NCBI GenBank assembly: GCA_964423875.1
Contig: CAYRGS010000002.1
Span: 32,429-96,428, forward strand
Direction of reading: 5' to 3'
Length of the DNA stretch: 64,000 nt
Source: CAYRGS01 sp964423875
GTDB lineage: Bacteria; UBA8248; JACPRG01; G963555815
Part shown: positions 53,386-62,686 of the stretch, piece after piece
Layout of the letters: each line of letters begins with the position of its first letter
Position numbering within the stretch: the first letter of the stretch is position 1
The notes under the pieces: generated by a model
Database searches by the model: none
What the model was told of the DNA's origin: nothing
Seen by the model: the letters and a program-made list of their open reading frames with translations, nothing else
Position numbers and translations under genes: made by a program

Positions 53386-54498
53386 ATGGCAGCGTCTCAT
53401 CGCATGAAATTCGGCGTCTTCATGGCGCCCTTCCACCGGCCCGGCGACAACCCCACCCTGGAAGCATTGCGCAACTGGCATCCCCGGATGCTGGCCAACG
53501 GCGTGGATTACAACGACGCCGAGGAGACCCTGAAGCGCGTCGAATCCTGGGACGACTGGTGTCGGGCTTGGTGCGCGACGGCCGCCATCCATGAAGATCT
53601 GGCGCGGGAGGCCTTTGGGCGGAGCCGGAGGCGGACGGCGGCCGAGGCCTTCCTGAGAGCCTCGGTCACCTACCACTTCGCCCAATTCGTCTGGGACAAG
53701 GACCTCGGACAAAAACAAATCGCCCAGGACAAGAAGGTCGAGACGTTCCGGAAAGCCCTGGGGCTGCTGGATGAGCCGATCGAATGGGTCAAAGCGCCGT
53801 TTGAAGACACCATCCTGCCCGGATTCCTCCGCATGCCCCGCGGCGCCGACCGCCCCCCGGTCGTCCTCATCATTGCGGGACTCGATTCGACCAAAGAGGA
53901 ATTCTACAGCCTGGGCGGCGACTTTCTGGCGCGGGGCATGGCCGTTCTGGCCTTCGACGGACCCGGCCAGGGGGAGGTCCATCCTCACGTCAAAATGCGC
54001 GAGGATTACGAGTCCGCCGTCTCGGCGGTCATCGACTTCGTCCTGTCCCGCAGCGACTTGGACGGCGGGCGCATCGGCGTCTGCGGGATCAGCACCGGCG
54101 GCTACTACGCCCCCAGAGCGGCGGCCTTCGACGGCCGGATCCGGGCATGCGTCGGCGTGGCCGGCTTCCACCACATGGCCGACTGCTGGGACAACATGCC
54201 CCTGCTGACCCGAAAGGGCTTCCGGTACGCCTGGGGGGCGCAGGATCTGGACGAGGCCCGGGAGAGGTCGATGGTGATCAGCCTGAAGGGGATCGCGCGG
54301 AGAATTACCTGTCCCCTCCTGATCATCCACGGGGCGCTCGATCGGATCGTTCCCGTCTCCCAGGGTGAAGCCATCGTGGCCGAGGCATCCGGCCCGAAGG
54401 AATTCGCCCTTTTTCCCGACGGGAACCACGTGTGCAACAACATCCCGTACAAGTACCGGCCCCTCGCGGCGGATTGGCTCCGCGAGGCGCTGGGATAG
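53386..54498 (+). CDS. Alpha/beta hydrolase with a luciferase-like N-terminal start
   Basis: A 370-residue hydrolase. From about residue 29 it matches the 2,6-dihydropseudooxynicotine hydrolase-like branch: LANGVDYNDAEETLKRVESW, DDWCRAW, then a cap of helices, the nucleophile elbow GISTGGYYAP, the acid in IHGALDRIVP, and the His in FPDGNHVC. These enzymes cleave C-C bonds in N-heterocycle or nicotine breakdown. Residues 7-25 (beginning MKFGVFMAPFHRPG) instead read as the start of a flavin-dependent luciferase-like monooxygenase. The switch near residue 26 suggests a fusion or mis-joined sequence, since an assembly gap lies 118 bases upstream. Start at 53386 with GCGGAG upstream. Confidence 0.85.
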   Translation: MAASHRMKFGVFMAPFHRPGDNPTLEALRNWHPRMLANGVDYNDAEETLKRVESWDDWCRAWCATAAIHEDLAREAFGRSRRRTAAEAFLRASVTYHFAQFVWDKDLGQKQIAQDKKVETFRKALGLLDEPIEWVKAPFEDTILPGFLRMPRGADRPPVVLIIAGLDSTKEEFYSLGGDFLARGMAVLAFDGPGQGEVHPHVKMREDYESAVSAVIDFVLSRSDLDGGRIGVCGISTGGYYAPRAAAFDGRIRACVGVAGFHHMADCWDNMPLLTRKGFRYAWGAQDLDEARERSMVISLKGIARRITCPLLIIHGALDRIVPVSQGEAIVAEASGPKEFALFPDGNHVCNNIPYKYRPLAADWLREALG

Positions 54499-54688
54499 GC
54501 CGGGGGAGGGGGTAAAAATCGGACTTGCCCCGCACAGGTCAAAAATGGGAAAATCAGGGCAAACAAAACAGAACGTTCAGGCTTCTAAATCAACAAGGGC
54601 GTAGATGGCCGCGGACACGCCTGATCCGAACAACGCCGTCCAAACCCGCGGGGGTGAAATTCCACTCCAGAAAGAGAGGGAAAAGAAC

Positions 54689-55732
54689 ATGCTAAGAAAG
54701 GCGTTTGTTCTATTCTTCTTGGTCGGGACAGGGCTCGCTTTTGCCCTCTCCCCCGCAGCCAGGGCGGCGACAAAGCTCCATTTCGGAATGCCAACGCCGA
54801 AACCCAACGTCGTCCACATCCCCGTCTACCTGGCCCTGGATCGGGGCTTCTACAAGGCGCAAGGCCTGGACGTGAAGATCTCCCGCTTCCGCGGCGGAAC
54901 CCGGGCCCATCAGGCCATAACGGCCAAAGGGACGGACCTGGACTTGGCCTGGATCCCCGGCCCCCTGACCATGTCGGGCATCGCCCGCGGGTCGGGGCTG
55001 AAGATGTTCTACTCCTACGCCCACAAGAACGAAGCCATCCTCGCCGTGCAGGCCGACATCAAAAAACCCGCCGACCTTCGGGGGAAAAAGCTGGGCATCG
55101 AGGGGAAATTCGGCTACTCCCACCTAGGGATGCTCTCGGTCATCCAGCCCGCGGGCGTGACCGATAAGGATGTAATCTACGTGCGGACGACACCCCCGCA
55201 GCGGGTGAGCTTCATCATCTCGGGCAAGGTGGACGCCGTCCTGATGCACATCGAGCAGGTCGCCTTCGCGCGAATGAAGACCAAGGGGAAGGTCCACACC
55301 CTCGCACGTATCTGGGAAACGCAGCCCGACTACCTCTACGCGGCCGTCTCGGCCCCCGGGGTGAAAATCAAGGCCAAACGGCGCGCCTACGTCATGGCCA
55401 CACGGGCCCTCATCAAAGCAACCCGCTTCATGTACAAGAACAAGGCCGCGACGATCAACACCGCCGTTAAGTTCCTGCGCGGCGGCAAGAAGGCCCGGAA
55501 AGGCGCGTCCAAGACGTACGACATCATTACCAGAGCAAGAATCTGGACCACGAACGTGGGTCTGCCCATCAAGGTGCTGAGATACACCAACAACCTGAAC
55601 GCCAAATTGGGTCGCTACAAGAAAGGCAAGCCCAAGATCAAGAACATGGTGGACTTCAGCATCGGCCGGGCCGCCATGAAGGCCTTCGCCAAGAAGTCCA
55701 GGAAGAAGGTCCGCCGCAAAAAGAAAATGTAA
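54689..55732 (+). CDS. Exported ABC transporter substrate-binding protein
   Basis: A 347-residue binding protein of the same nitrate/sulfonate-type fold as the one at 48675, but with a signal peptide (KAFVLFFLVGTGLAFALSPAARA). The core starts KLHFGMPTPKPNVVHIPVYLALDRGFYKAQGLDVKI and has KKPADLRGKKLGIEG in the middle. The last 15 residues are very lysine- and arginine-rich. The ATG at 54689 follows AGAGAGGG. It is the most likely binding partner of the permease and ATPase upstream. Followed by a strong terminator. Confidence 0.9.
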   Translation: MLRKAFVLFFLVGTGLAFALSPAARAATKLHFGMPTPKPNVVHIPVYLALDRGFYKAQGLDVKISRFRGGTRAHQAITAKGTDLDLAWIPGPLTMSGIARGSGLKMFYSYAHKNEAILAVQADIKKPADLRGKKLGIEGKFGYSHLGMLSVIQPAGVTDKDVIYVRTTPPQRVSFIISGKVDAVLMHIEQVAFARMKTKGKVHTLARIWETQPDYLYAAVSAPGVKIKAKRRAYVMATRALIKATRFMYKNKAATINTAVKFLRGGKKARKGASKTYDIITRARIWTTNVGLPIKVLRYTNNLNAKLGRYKKGKPKIKNMVDFSIGRAAMKAFAKKSRKKVRRKKKM

Positions 55733-55791
55733 AGCATAAGGAATTCGGCCCCAGGTTGTTTGGGGCGGGGCCCCGGTTTCATCGGCATGCA

Positions 55792-55823
55792 GGGGCGGTC
55801 CGGCCGGACCGTCCCCTTTTTTT
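55792..55823 (+). terminator. Rho-independent terminator
   Basis: Arms GGGGCGGTCCGG and CCGGACCGTCCCC form a long GC stem with one bulge, followed by seven T (55817-55823). It ends the plus-strand cluster that starts at 47594 and may also work for the convergent dehydrogenase. Confidence 0.9.
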
Positions 55824-55845
55824 GCGTCCGGGCTTCGGCGATCGC

Positions 55846-56931
55846 TCAGTCTTCGGCCACGCCGTGCGGGTGCATCATAACGCGGTAGGCCCCGCCCCTG
55901 CGCTCGCGGAAGGTCTCCAGGGCTTCGCCGAAGTCAGTCAGCGGCATCTGGTGGGTAAGGAGCGGGGCGACGTCCACATAACCTCGGGCGATCATTTCGA
56001 GTCCCCGGCGGCAGACCCACTTGGGATTCGCCACCGAGCCGTGGATGTCGAGGTGGCCCCGGACGATCACGCTGAGGTCCACCCGCAGCTCCTTGCCGGG
56101 CGATGTCGAGCCGGCCAGGACGATCCGCCCGCCCCGCCGGGCGCAGAGAAGCGCCTGCAGGGCCGCGTCGGCCGATCCCGCCAACTCGACGACCACGTCC
56201 GCCCCCCCCCCCCTTCCGCCGAAGTGCGAGCGGATGGCCGCGACGGGGTCTTTCTCTGAGCGCACGTTCACGGTGGCGTCGCAGCCCAAGTCCTTCGCCA
56301 GCACCAGACGCTCGTCCCGCGTCCCCGCGAGGACGACCTTCCCCGCTCCCCGCGCCCGCGCGATCTGGGTGGCGCAATAACCGATGGCCCCGGGCCCGAT
56401 GACGAGCACGTCCTCGCCCGCCTCGATGCCGATCCGCTCGATGGCGTAGAGGGCCACGCCGACGGACTCGATAAACGCCCCCTGGCCGTAGGAGAGGCCC
56501 TCCGGAAGGCGGTGGAGGGCCTTGACGGAGACCGCGCAAAACTCCGCCAGCCCCCCGCCGGTCGTGAACCCGACATGGGCGTGGCCTTTGTCCACCCGGC
56601 CGTAGTTCTCGCAGAGGTTGTACCGGCCTTCCAGGCACATCCGGCAGCGCCCGCAGCCTACATGGGGCTCCGCCCCGACACGGTCGCCGGGTTGAAGCTC
56701 GTCCACCCCCTCGCCCACGGCGACGACCTCGCCGCTCCATTCATGCCCCGGCACGTGAGGGAACTTCGTGCCGGGGAACAACCCGCCGAGGATCTTGAAG
56801 TCCGTTCCGCAAATGGTCGTGGCCATCACCTTGACGAGCGCGCCGTCCGGGGGCGGTTCGGGGACGGGGATCTCGTCGATTTCGTACTTGTCCGGCTCGG
56901 GGTAAACGACCGCTTTCATTATTGTGGACAT
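55846..56931 (-). CDS. Zinc-dependent medium-chain alcohol dehydrogenase
   Basis: A 361-residue medium-chain dehydrogenase. ICGTD and GHEWSG give catalytic zinc, CGRCRMCLEGRYNLC the structural zinc, and IGPGAIGYCA the nucleotide site. It is a relative of the dehydrogenase at 50518 but not a close copy. The start at 56931 has AGAGG a few bases upstream. Convergent with the binding protein gene, divergent from the M29 peptidase. Substrate unknown; polyol or aromatic alcohol is likely. Confidence 0.93.
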   Translation of the reverse strand: MSTIMKAVVYPEPDKYEIDEIPVPEPPPDGALVKVMATTICGTDFKILGGLFPGTKFPHVPGHEWSGEVVAVGEGVDELQPGDRVGAEPHVGCGRCRMCLEGRYNLCENYGRVDKGHAHVGFTTGGGLAEFCAVSVKALHRLPEGLSYGQGAFIESVGVALYAIERIGIEAGEDVLVIGPGAIGYCATQIARARGAGKVVLAGTRDERLVLAKDLGCDATVNVRSEKDPVAAIRSHFGGRGGGADVVVELAGSADAALQALLCARRGGRIVLAGSTSPGKELRVDLSVIVRGHLDIHGSVANPKWVCRRGLEMIARGYVDVAPLLTHQMPLTDFGEALETFRERRGGAYRVMMHPHGVAED

Positions 56932-57084
56932 GGCGTGGACCTCTGTCGATCCTGGCGCAAGTTTTCATTCCGGTCCGGGAATTGTAGCATAGGGATATAC
57001 GGTCAGCGGCCCCGAAAATGAATCGAGGGATTTCGAGCCGTTACAATCCATTGCAAAGCCTCCACACCGAGGAGTTGACACCCA

Positions 57085-58206
57085 ATGCCCGACCCGCGCA
57101 CTGTCCGGATGGCCCGAACCATCGTCCGGTATTCTTCAGAGGTGAAGAAGAGCGACATCGTCAAGATCGCCGGCGGAAGCGAGGCGGCGCCGCTCCTGCG
57201 GGAGATTTTCCGGGAGTGCGTCGACGTCGGCGCCCATCCTTATGTTCAGGTCGGCATCCCCGGCCTGGACGAGATCTTCCTGAAAAACGCCCGCAAGAAT
57301 CAGCTCGAATTCATCCAGCCCGTCACCCGGTTCGAGATCGGGAAGGTGGACGTTCTAATCAACGTTCTGTCCGAGGTCAACACCAAGCGCCTGTCGGGAA
57401 GCGATCCCGCCCGCCAGGCCATGGTGCAGCAGGCCCGAAGGCCCATCATGAACACCTTCATGCGGCGCGCGGCCAAGCACGAGCGGGGCGAGAAGGAGGG
57501 CCTGCGCTGGACCCTCACCCTCTGGCCGACCCAGGCCTACGCCCAGGACGCCGAGATGTCCCTAGAGGAGTACGCCGACTTCGTCTACCGCGCATGCTTC
57601 GCCCACAAGAAAGATCCCGTCGCCGAGTGGAAAAAGCTCGCGGTCTTCCAGCGAAAGGTCATCCGCTACCTGAAAGGGCGCAAGAAGGTAAACATCACCG
57701 GCCCGGACACGGATTTGGAGCTCGGCATCGCGGGGCGGCCCTTCATCAATTGCGAAGGCAAGCGCAACTTCCCCGACGGGGAGGTTTTCACCGGACCCCA
57801 AGAGCGCTCGGTCAACGGGTATATTTCGTACAGCTTCCCGGCGGCCTACGGCGGCAGGGAGGTGGACGGCGTCCGGCTGCGCTTCGAGAAGGGGGAGGTG
57901 GTCGAGTTCTCCGCCGAGAAGAACGAGGCCTTTCTCAGCCGGATGATCGGGATGGACGCCGGGGCCAAGCGTGTCGGGGAGTTCGCCTTCGCCCTGAATC
58001 CCGGCATCCAGCGGTTCACGAAGAACATCCTGTTTGACGAGAAGATCGGCGGAACGATCCACCTGGCCCTAGGCAAGGGATATCCCGAGAGCGGATCGAA
58101 GAACGACTCGGCCCTGCACTGGGACATGATCTGCGACCTCAGAAAGAAGGGCGAGGTCTACGTGGACGGCAGGCTCTTTGAGAAAAACGGGAAGCTGATG
58201 GTCTAA
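57085..58206 (+). CDS. M29 family aminopeptidase
   Basis: A 373-residue metallopeptidase of family M29 (aminopeptidase T/PepS), which forms dimers with two metal ions. The metal ligands are visible: Glu in FPDGEVFTG, Glu in VGEFAFALNPG, His in GTIHLALGKGYPES, and His-x-Asp in SALHWDMICD. The N-terminal region (IVRYSSEVKKSDIVKIAGG) is also typical. Start ATG 57085 with GAGGAG upstream. It overlaps no other gene; the convergent reductase follows 13 bases beyond. Cuts N-terminal residues from peptides; natural substrate unknown. Confidence 0.94.
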   Translation: MPDPRTVRMARTIVRYSSEVKKSDIVKIAGGSEAAPLLREIFRECVDVGAHPYVQVGIPGLDEIFLKNARKNQLEFIQPVTRFEIGKVDVLINVLSEVNTKRLSGSDPARQAMVQQARRPIMNTFMRRAAKHERGEKEGLRWTLTLWPTQAYAQDAEMSLEEYADFVYRACFAHKKDPVAEWKKLAVFQRKVIRYLKGRKKVNITGPDTDLELGIAGRPFINCEGKRNFPDGEVFTGPQERSVNGYISYSFPAAYGGREVDGVRLRFEKGEVVEFSAEKNEAFLSRMIGMDAGAKRVGEFAFALNPGIQRFTKNILFDEKIGGTIHLALGKGYPESGSKNDSALHWDMICDLRKKGEVYVDGRLFEKNGKLMV

Positions 58207-58219
58207 GCGCCTGACCGCC

Positions 58220-60148
58220 TCAGATCGACCGTCCCACCCGCGCGCCGTCGTGCATGGCCCCCAAAACTCGCCCCGGCCGGGCGCAGTCGCCGATCTCGTG
58301 AACAGGAATCTCCAACCCCGCAAGGGCGTCCACGAGACCTCGCTCCGCCTCCACCCCCACGGCCAGGATGACCGTGTCGGCCGGCTCCTCCGTCGAGACG
58401 CCGTGGATCCGGTAGGACACCGTCCCGTCCTCCGCGACCGCGGTCACGCGCGCCCGGGTTTGCCACGTCACTCCGGTTTCCTCGAAACCCTTCATCAGGA
58501 CCGGCCGGTGCATGCCCTCCATGTCCGAGGCCAGGTCGTCCCGCATCTCCAACAGCGTCACCCGCCGCCCCAAACGGGCCAAGGCCCACGACGTCTCGCA
58601 CCCGGTCACGCCTCCTCCGACAACGACGACCCGCTTTCCCGCACGATCGCTTTCGAGCAAGGCCCGGTCGGCCGTCATGACTTTCGGGCCGTCGCTTCCT
58701 GAAATCTCGGACGGCGTCCTGAACACGGCCCCCGCCGCTAGGACGACCTCTTCGGCGCCCATGGCCTCGACCATGCCGGCGTCGACCCGCGCGCCCAGCC
58801 GAATCTCCACCGGAAGCTTCCGGACCTGCCTCACCTGGAACTCCAGGAAGGCGCGCAGGTCGGATTTGAAGTCCGGCCGCGTCGCGGGGAGAAGCGCCCC
58901 TCCCAGTTGGTCTTTGGCCTCGAAAAGTGTGACATCGTGACCGCGCATCGCCATAACACGCGCCGCCTCCATCCCCGCCGGACCGCCACCAACGACAGCC
59001 AGGCGCTTTACCCTGGTCGTTGGCTGGATCTTGAAATCCGCCTCGAAACCCGCCACGGGATTCACGTCGCACAGCACTCGCTTGCCCTCCCGGCCGCTTC
59101 CTAGGCACCCCGCGTTGCACCGGATACAGGGCCGAATGTCATCCAGCCGTCCCTCCCGTACTTTTTCGACCCAGCGGGGCTCGGCGTGAAACTGCCGGGC
59201 CATCGACACCAGATCCGCCCGCCCTTCGCGCAGGATCATCTCCATATGTTTGGGATCGGCCAAACCGCCCGAGGCGATGACCGGAACGGACGAAACCTTT
59301 TTGATCATCGTGGAAAGCGGAACGAGGTTCCCGCGTTTTCCATACATGGGCGTACTACGCAGATGGGTAGTCCCATAGGTCCCTGCTGAGACGTGAAGTA
59401 GGTCCGCCCCAGCCTCGATGAAAGCGCGGGCCACGTGACATCCCTCGCGCAACCCCATTCCGCCCCGGTACATCTCGGAACCGTTCATCCGGACGCAGAC
59501 GGGAAATGTCTTGCCCACAGCGTTACGGACAGCCTCCATCACCATCCGGGGAAAGCGAAGCCGGCCTTCCAGATCCCCCCCGAAGGCGTCGGTCCGATGG
59601 TTCGTCTCCGGTGATAAGAAACCCATGATGAGATAACCGTGCGCAGCGTGGATCTCCACCATGTCGAAACCGGCCTGCTGAGCTCGACCGGCCGAATCGC
59701 CAAAAGCGACGGCGATTTGGGCAATCTCAGCCGCATCAATTTCACGGACCTCCCGCGACGTCAAAAAACCGGCCGATGCCGAGGGAACACGCGGCGGTCC
59801 CCAGGGGAGAAGACGCTGGATCCCGCAGTGGCAGATTTGCAACGTGGAGGCCGCACCCTCCGAACGAATAGCGTTTGCCAAGCGGCCAAGACCTTCCAGC
59901 TTGTCGTCACTCTCCGCTCCCAACTGACAATGCCATGACTTGCTGACAACATTGTCGATCGAGGCAAACTCAACGATAACCAGTCCGGGACCTCCCCGAG
60001 CACGCTCCTGGTAATAAGCGATCATTGAAGAGGTCACAAAGCCGTCCGGCGTAGCGTAGTTAGTGGCCATGGGGGCTTTGACAACGCGGTTGCGGAGACC
60101 GACGCCGGAAATCTCAATGGGCGCGAACAGCCTTGAGAACTCGTTCAT
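58220..60148 (-). CDS. NADH:flavin oxidoreductase / dienoyl-CoA-reductase-type FMN, 4Fe-4S and FAD enzyme
   Basis: A 642-residue protein of the old-yellow-enzyme/FadH group. The N-terminal 370 residues form the FMN TIM barrel (RNRVVKAPMATNYATPDG, EIHAAHGYLIMGFLSPETNHRTD). The 4Fe-4S Cys are in CIRCNAGCLGSGREGKRVLC, and the rest holds the FAD site (VVGGGPAGMEAARVMAMRGHDV) and the NAD site (VVVVGGGVTGCETSW). It reduces conjugated double bonds in enoates or dienoyl-CoA, or demethylates amines in the TMADH branch. ATG 60148 is chosen from similarity; its ribosome site is weak. Confidence 0.92.
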   Translation of the reverse strand: MNEFSRLFAPIEISGVGLRNRVVKAPMATNYATPDGFVTSSMIAYYQERARGGPGLVIVEFASIDNVVSKSWHCQLGAESDDKLEGLGRLANAIRSEGAASTLQICHCGIQRLLPWGPPRVPSASAGFLTSREVREIDAAEIAQIAVAFGDSAGRAQQAGFDMVEIHAAHGYLIMGFLSPETNHRTDAFGGDLEGRLRFPRMVMEAVRNAVGKTFPVCVRMNGSEMYRGGMGLREGCHVARAFIEAGADLLHVSAGTYGTTHLRSTPMYGKRGNLVPLSTMIKKVSSVPVIASGGLADPKHMEMILREGRADLVSMARQFHAEPRWVEKVREGRLDDIRPCIRCNAGCLGSGREGKRVLCDVNPVAGFEADFKIQPTTRVKRLAVVGGGPAGMEAARVMAMRGHDVTLFEAKDQLGGALLPATRPDFKSDLRAFLEFQVRQVRKLPVEIRLGARVDAGMVEAMGAEEVVLAAGAVFRTPSEISGSDGPKVMTADRALLESDRAGKRVVVVGGGVTGCETSWALARLGRRVTLLEMRDDLASDMEGMHRPVLMKGFEETGVTWQTRARVTAVAEDGTVSYRIHGVSTEEPADTVILAVGVEAERGLVDALAGLEIPVHEIGDCARPGRVLGAMHDGARVGRSI

Positions 60149-60383
60149 GGTGGCGACACACTCCCTTTGCGGTGTGGATTTAAAACAGCACGGTTCATCC
60201 AAGATTAAAGATTTTCTTTATGGAAAATTCAGGCAAAAGAAATGTTTCATACTGCCTCGGGATCATCAGCACAACATAAATTTCTCTTAGAGAAAACAAC
60301 CAATACAAATCGGCACCGGATACTTACTCATCGTCATTTGTATTTGATCAAATCCGATTTCAGAATGACTCCATCCAACCGTT

Positions 60384-61280
60384 TCAATTTTTCAAAACTT
60401 CAAAGACCTCCGGCTGGACACCCCCCAGGAGAATCACCGTGTTTCCTGAAGGGTCGTCCACAAAAATGGCGCCGTCCTTGCGTGAAAAGGCCACGCCGGC
60501 AGCCCCCAGACGGCTCTCAAGCTGGCCCAGCCCAAAGGCGTCGGGGACACACACGGAGAAAGACCTCAACCCCACTGCGCTTTTAACCAGGGGATGTCCC
60601 GTCCTCTTCGCCCAGACATTGATACCGAGGTGATGATGATAGCCACCTGCGGACAGAAACACCGCCCCCTTATGGTATCGGGCCTGTACCTCAAACCCAA
60701 TAGTGTCGCGGTAAAACGCCTCGGATCCCTCCAAATCCACCACGTGGAGATGGATGTGGCCGATGAAGGCCCGCTCTGGAAGACCCTTCCACGGCCTCTT
60801 GTCCGAAGCCATCTCACGCAACAGGTCATCAAGGTCCAACGGATCGGTCGTCATCGAGATCTTGCCATCGCGCATTGGCCAGGTCGACCGAGGGCGATCC
60901 CAATAAAGCTCGATGCCGTGTCCATCAGGGTCATCGAGATAGAGCGCTTCGCTCACTGTGTGGTCCGAGCATCCGCCCAGCGGGTAAGCTGAATCCCGCA
61001 AGCATCTCAAAGCACGAGCGAGATCCACCCTTTCAGGATACAGAACAGCAAAATGATAGAGGCCTGTGTGGCGGGAAAGACCAGCCCTCGCTCCTGGAAG
61101 TTCGGTCAGGAGCAGGATGGGTGAAACACCGTCAGCCGTCAGGGAGATCCAATCAGTCGATTGTTCTAGCAACCTGAAGCCGAGGACGTCCTGGTAGAAA
61201 CTCAAAGATCGAGCCATGTCTGAAACGGTCAAATGTACAGGCCCGAGCTTTGTTGTGGGGGGCAACGTGTGCGTAGACAT
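60384..61280 (-). CDS. VOC-family extradiol dioxygenase/glyoxalase-like protein
   Basis: A 298-residue protein of two VOC domains, like catechol-2,3-dioxygenase (CatE) of Bacillus. The first has GPVHLTVSDMARSLSFYQDVLGF, and metal residues follow in HTGLYHFAVLY and DDPDGHGIELYWD. The second has GHIHLHVVDLEGSEAFYRDTIGF, GGYHHHLGIN and DDPSGNTVIL. Ligand His and Glu positions look intact in at least the pair that makes the active site. Cleaves catechols or isomerises/hydrolyses similar substrates. Start at 61280 with GAGGAG upstream. Fits aromatic breakdown with the Rieske oxygenases. Confidence 0.9.
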   Translation of the reverse strand: MSTHTLPPTTKLGPVHLTVSDMARSLSFYQDVLGFRLLEQSTDWISLTADGVSPILLLTELPGARAGLSRHTGLYHFAVLYPERVDLARALRCLRDSAYPLGGCSDHTVSEALYLDDPDGHGIELYWDRPRSTWPMRDGKISMTTDPLDLDDLLREMASDKRPWKGLPERAFIGHIHLHVVDLEGSEAFYRDTIGFEVQARYHKGAVFLSAGGYHHHLGINVWAKRTGHPLVKSAVGLRSFSVCVPDAFGLGQLESRLGAAGVAFSRKDGAIFVDDPSGNTVILLGGVQPEVFEVLKN

Positions 61281-61746
61281 CGGCTTCACGAACTCCTCGC
61301 TTGTTCCCGCTCCTCCGAAGGGAGCCGCAACCAAAGCTTCAAACAGCCCCAGCGTAGCACAAGATCACCTTCCCCGCCCAACCCGCGGCCAAGATGGCCA
61401 ACGCAAGTTCGCTCGGCGTCAACCCACGACCGAACCCATGACGAAATAGTTAAAGTAAGGTAAAATGTATGACAATATAATCAGATTGATTTCAATAAGA
61501 TAACGATTATTCATTAGAATTGACTAAAACCTATTGGATTCGCGGCCGGTTGCCCCATACTGGTTCAGCGGGACCTAACCAGGCCCTCTCAGGGGATCAA
61601 CCCTCCCTTCTCATCACAACATCAGAACAAAGACTGAAAACCCGGATTCTTGTTTCTGATCGCGGCGAAAAGCCCCGCGGCGGCCTTTGCCCCACGGGGG
61701 ATGTTCGGATCGATGACCATCCGGCAACTCCTGGTGTACGAGCCGA
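61281..61746. other. AT-rich intergenic region
   Basis: About 465 bases, AT-rich between 61440 and 61530, between two minus-strand genes. It should contain the promoter of the VOC gene. No RNA or coding signal that I trust. Confidence 0.4.
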
Positions 61747-62403
61747 TCACCTGAAGCTCCGTGCGGCCTTCCTAATCCCAAGGCGCCCCCCGCGCATCCC
61801 GGAAAACCCGTTCCGCCATCCTTCGATTGACCGGAACGGCCTTGTGAAACAACCGGGAATTCTCCGTCCCGGTGAAACCCAGAATCCGTCGAAGTGCGCT
61901 GAGTCCATTCGTCCGCGAAGCACGTGGGCGTTTTGGCCGATCCGCTTCAGGACGCGCTTCGGCGGCGTCTTTCGAATCTCGGCGAACACCTCCTCGATTT
62001 CCAGGACCCCCACCAGGAAAAACCCTCCCTTTTCAGCGTCAAACCGATTCTCGCTGAACGGGACTAGCCTTGCGAGAAAGAAGAGCAGGTCTCCCGGGCG
62101 GAGGCCCTTCAGTCCCGCGGCCCTGGAGGCGTAATGACACAGGTCCCCGTAAGTCCACTCATCAAAATCCGGGCCCCGGTGGGCATGGATTCGCGAAAAA
62201 CGCTCGGGGAAAAAGTCGGAAAGCGGCCCGGATGAGTTGAAACAACGAAGGTCACCGTACCGCGGCGCGGGCTCGGCCTGAAAGGCGTCCCCTTCGGGGA
62301 TGGGGAGAAGCTCGAAGGTCCCGTCGGGAAAGAGCGGGCTTTGAACGGCGTGTGACCGGTTGGCCCCGACATTCGCCAGGAAAATCCGGCGCCCGGGGTC
62401 TTT
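61747..62403 (-). CDS. Nmad3-family putative nucleotide-modification protein (5' end in gap)
   Basis: 219 residues remain, reading from the gap. The start RIFLANVGANRSHAVQSPLF, PDGTFELLPIPEGD, WTYGDLCHYASRAAGLK, RPGDLLFFLARLVPF and GFFLVGVLEIEEVFAEI match my recollection of the Nmad3 domain (nucleotide modification-associated domain 3), proposed to be linked with modified bases in phage or defence loci. The residue before RIFLAN is not a start codon, so the N-terminus lies within or before the Ns. The C-terminal 40 residues (RSIEGWRNGFSGMRGG) are regular. It is isolated here: no restriction enzyme, methylase or phage gene is next to it. Family call moderately sure, function inferred. Confidence 0.7.
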   Translation of the reverse strand, partial: KDPGRRIFLANVGANRSHAVQSPLFPDGTFELLPIPEGDAFQAEPAPRYGDLRCFNSSGPLSDFFPERFSRIHAHRGPDFDEWTYGDLCHYASRAAGLKGLRPGDLLFFLARLVPFSENRFDAEKGGFFLVGVLEIEEVFAEIRKTPPKRVLKRIGQNAHVLRGRMDSAHFDGFWVSPGRRIPGCFTRPFRSIEGWRNGFSGMRGGRLGIRKAARSFR

Positions 62404-62413
62404 NNNNNNNNNN
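62404..62413. other. Assembly gap (10 N)
   Basis: Second run of ten N. It cuts the 5' end of the Nmad3-type gene. On the right side, the minus-strand frame ending at 62444 (SVRGLVFNDHKAEIEETFAL) might be the end of another protein; I could not identify it. Confidence 0.98.
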
Positions 62414-62686
62414 CCCTTCACGGCGATTTTTCGCGCGCAAACCTCAGAACCCGCAGGGAAGCGCGAAGGTCTCTTCAATCTCGGCCTTGTGATCATTGAA
62501 GACCAGGCCTCGGACGGATGCGGAAAAAACCTTCCGCCGGCATGTCCCGGAACCGGTTGGTTTTCCACGCATTGGTTCCTCTCCCAAACCCGAATTCAAA
62601 ACGGTCGTCCTAAGCGGAAATACCGTCACCGCAAAAAATAACTCTCTAATATATAACATTAAAGAATATTACATAACCATTTGATA

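Noticed and set aside
62444..62572. Minus-strand 42-residue frame ending in SVRGLVFNDHKAEIEETFAL
   Set aside because: Looks protein-like but I recognise no family, it abuts the gap side and has no clear ribosome site; mentioned with the gap only.
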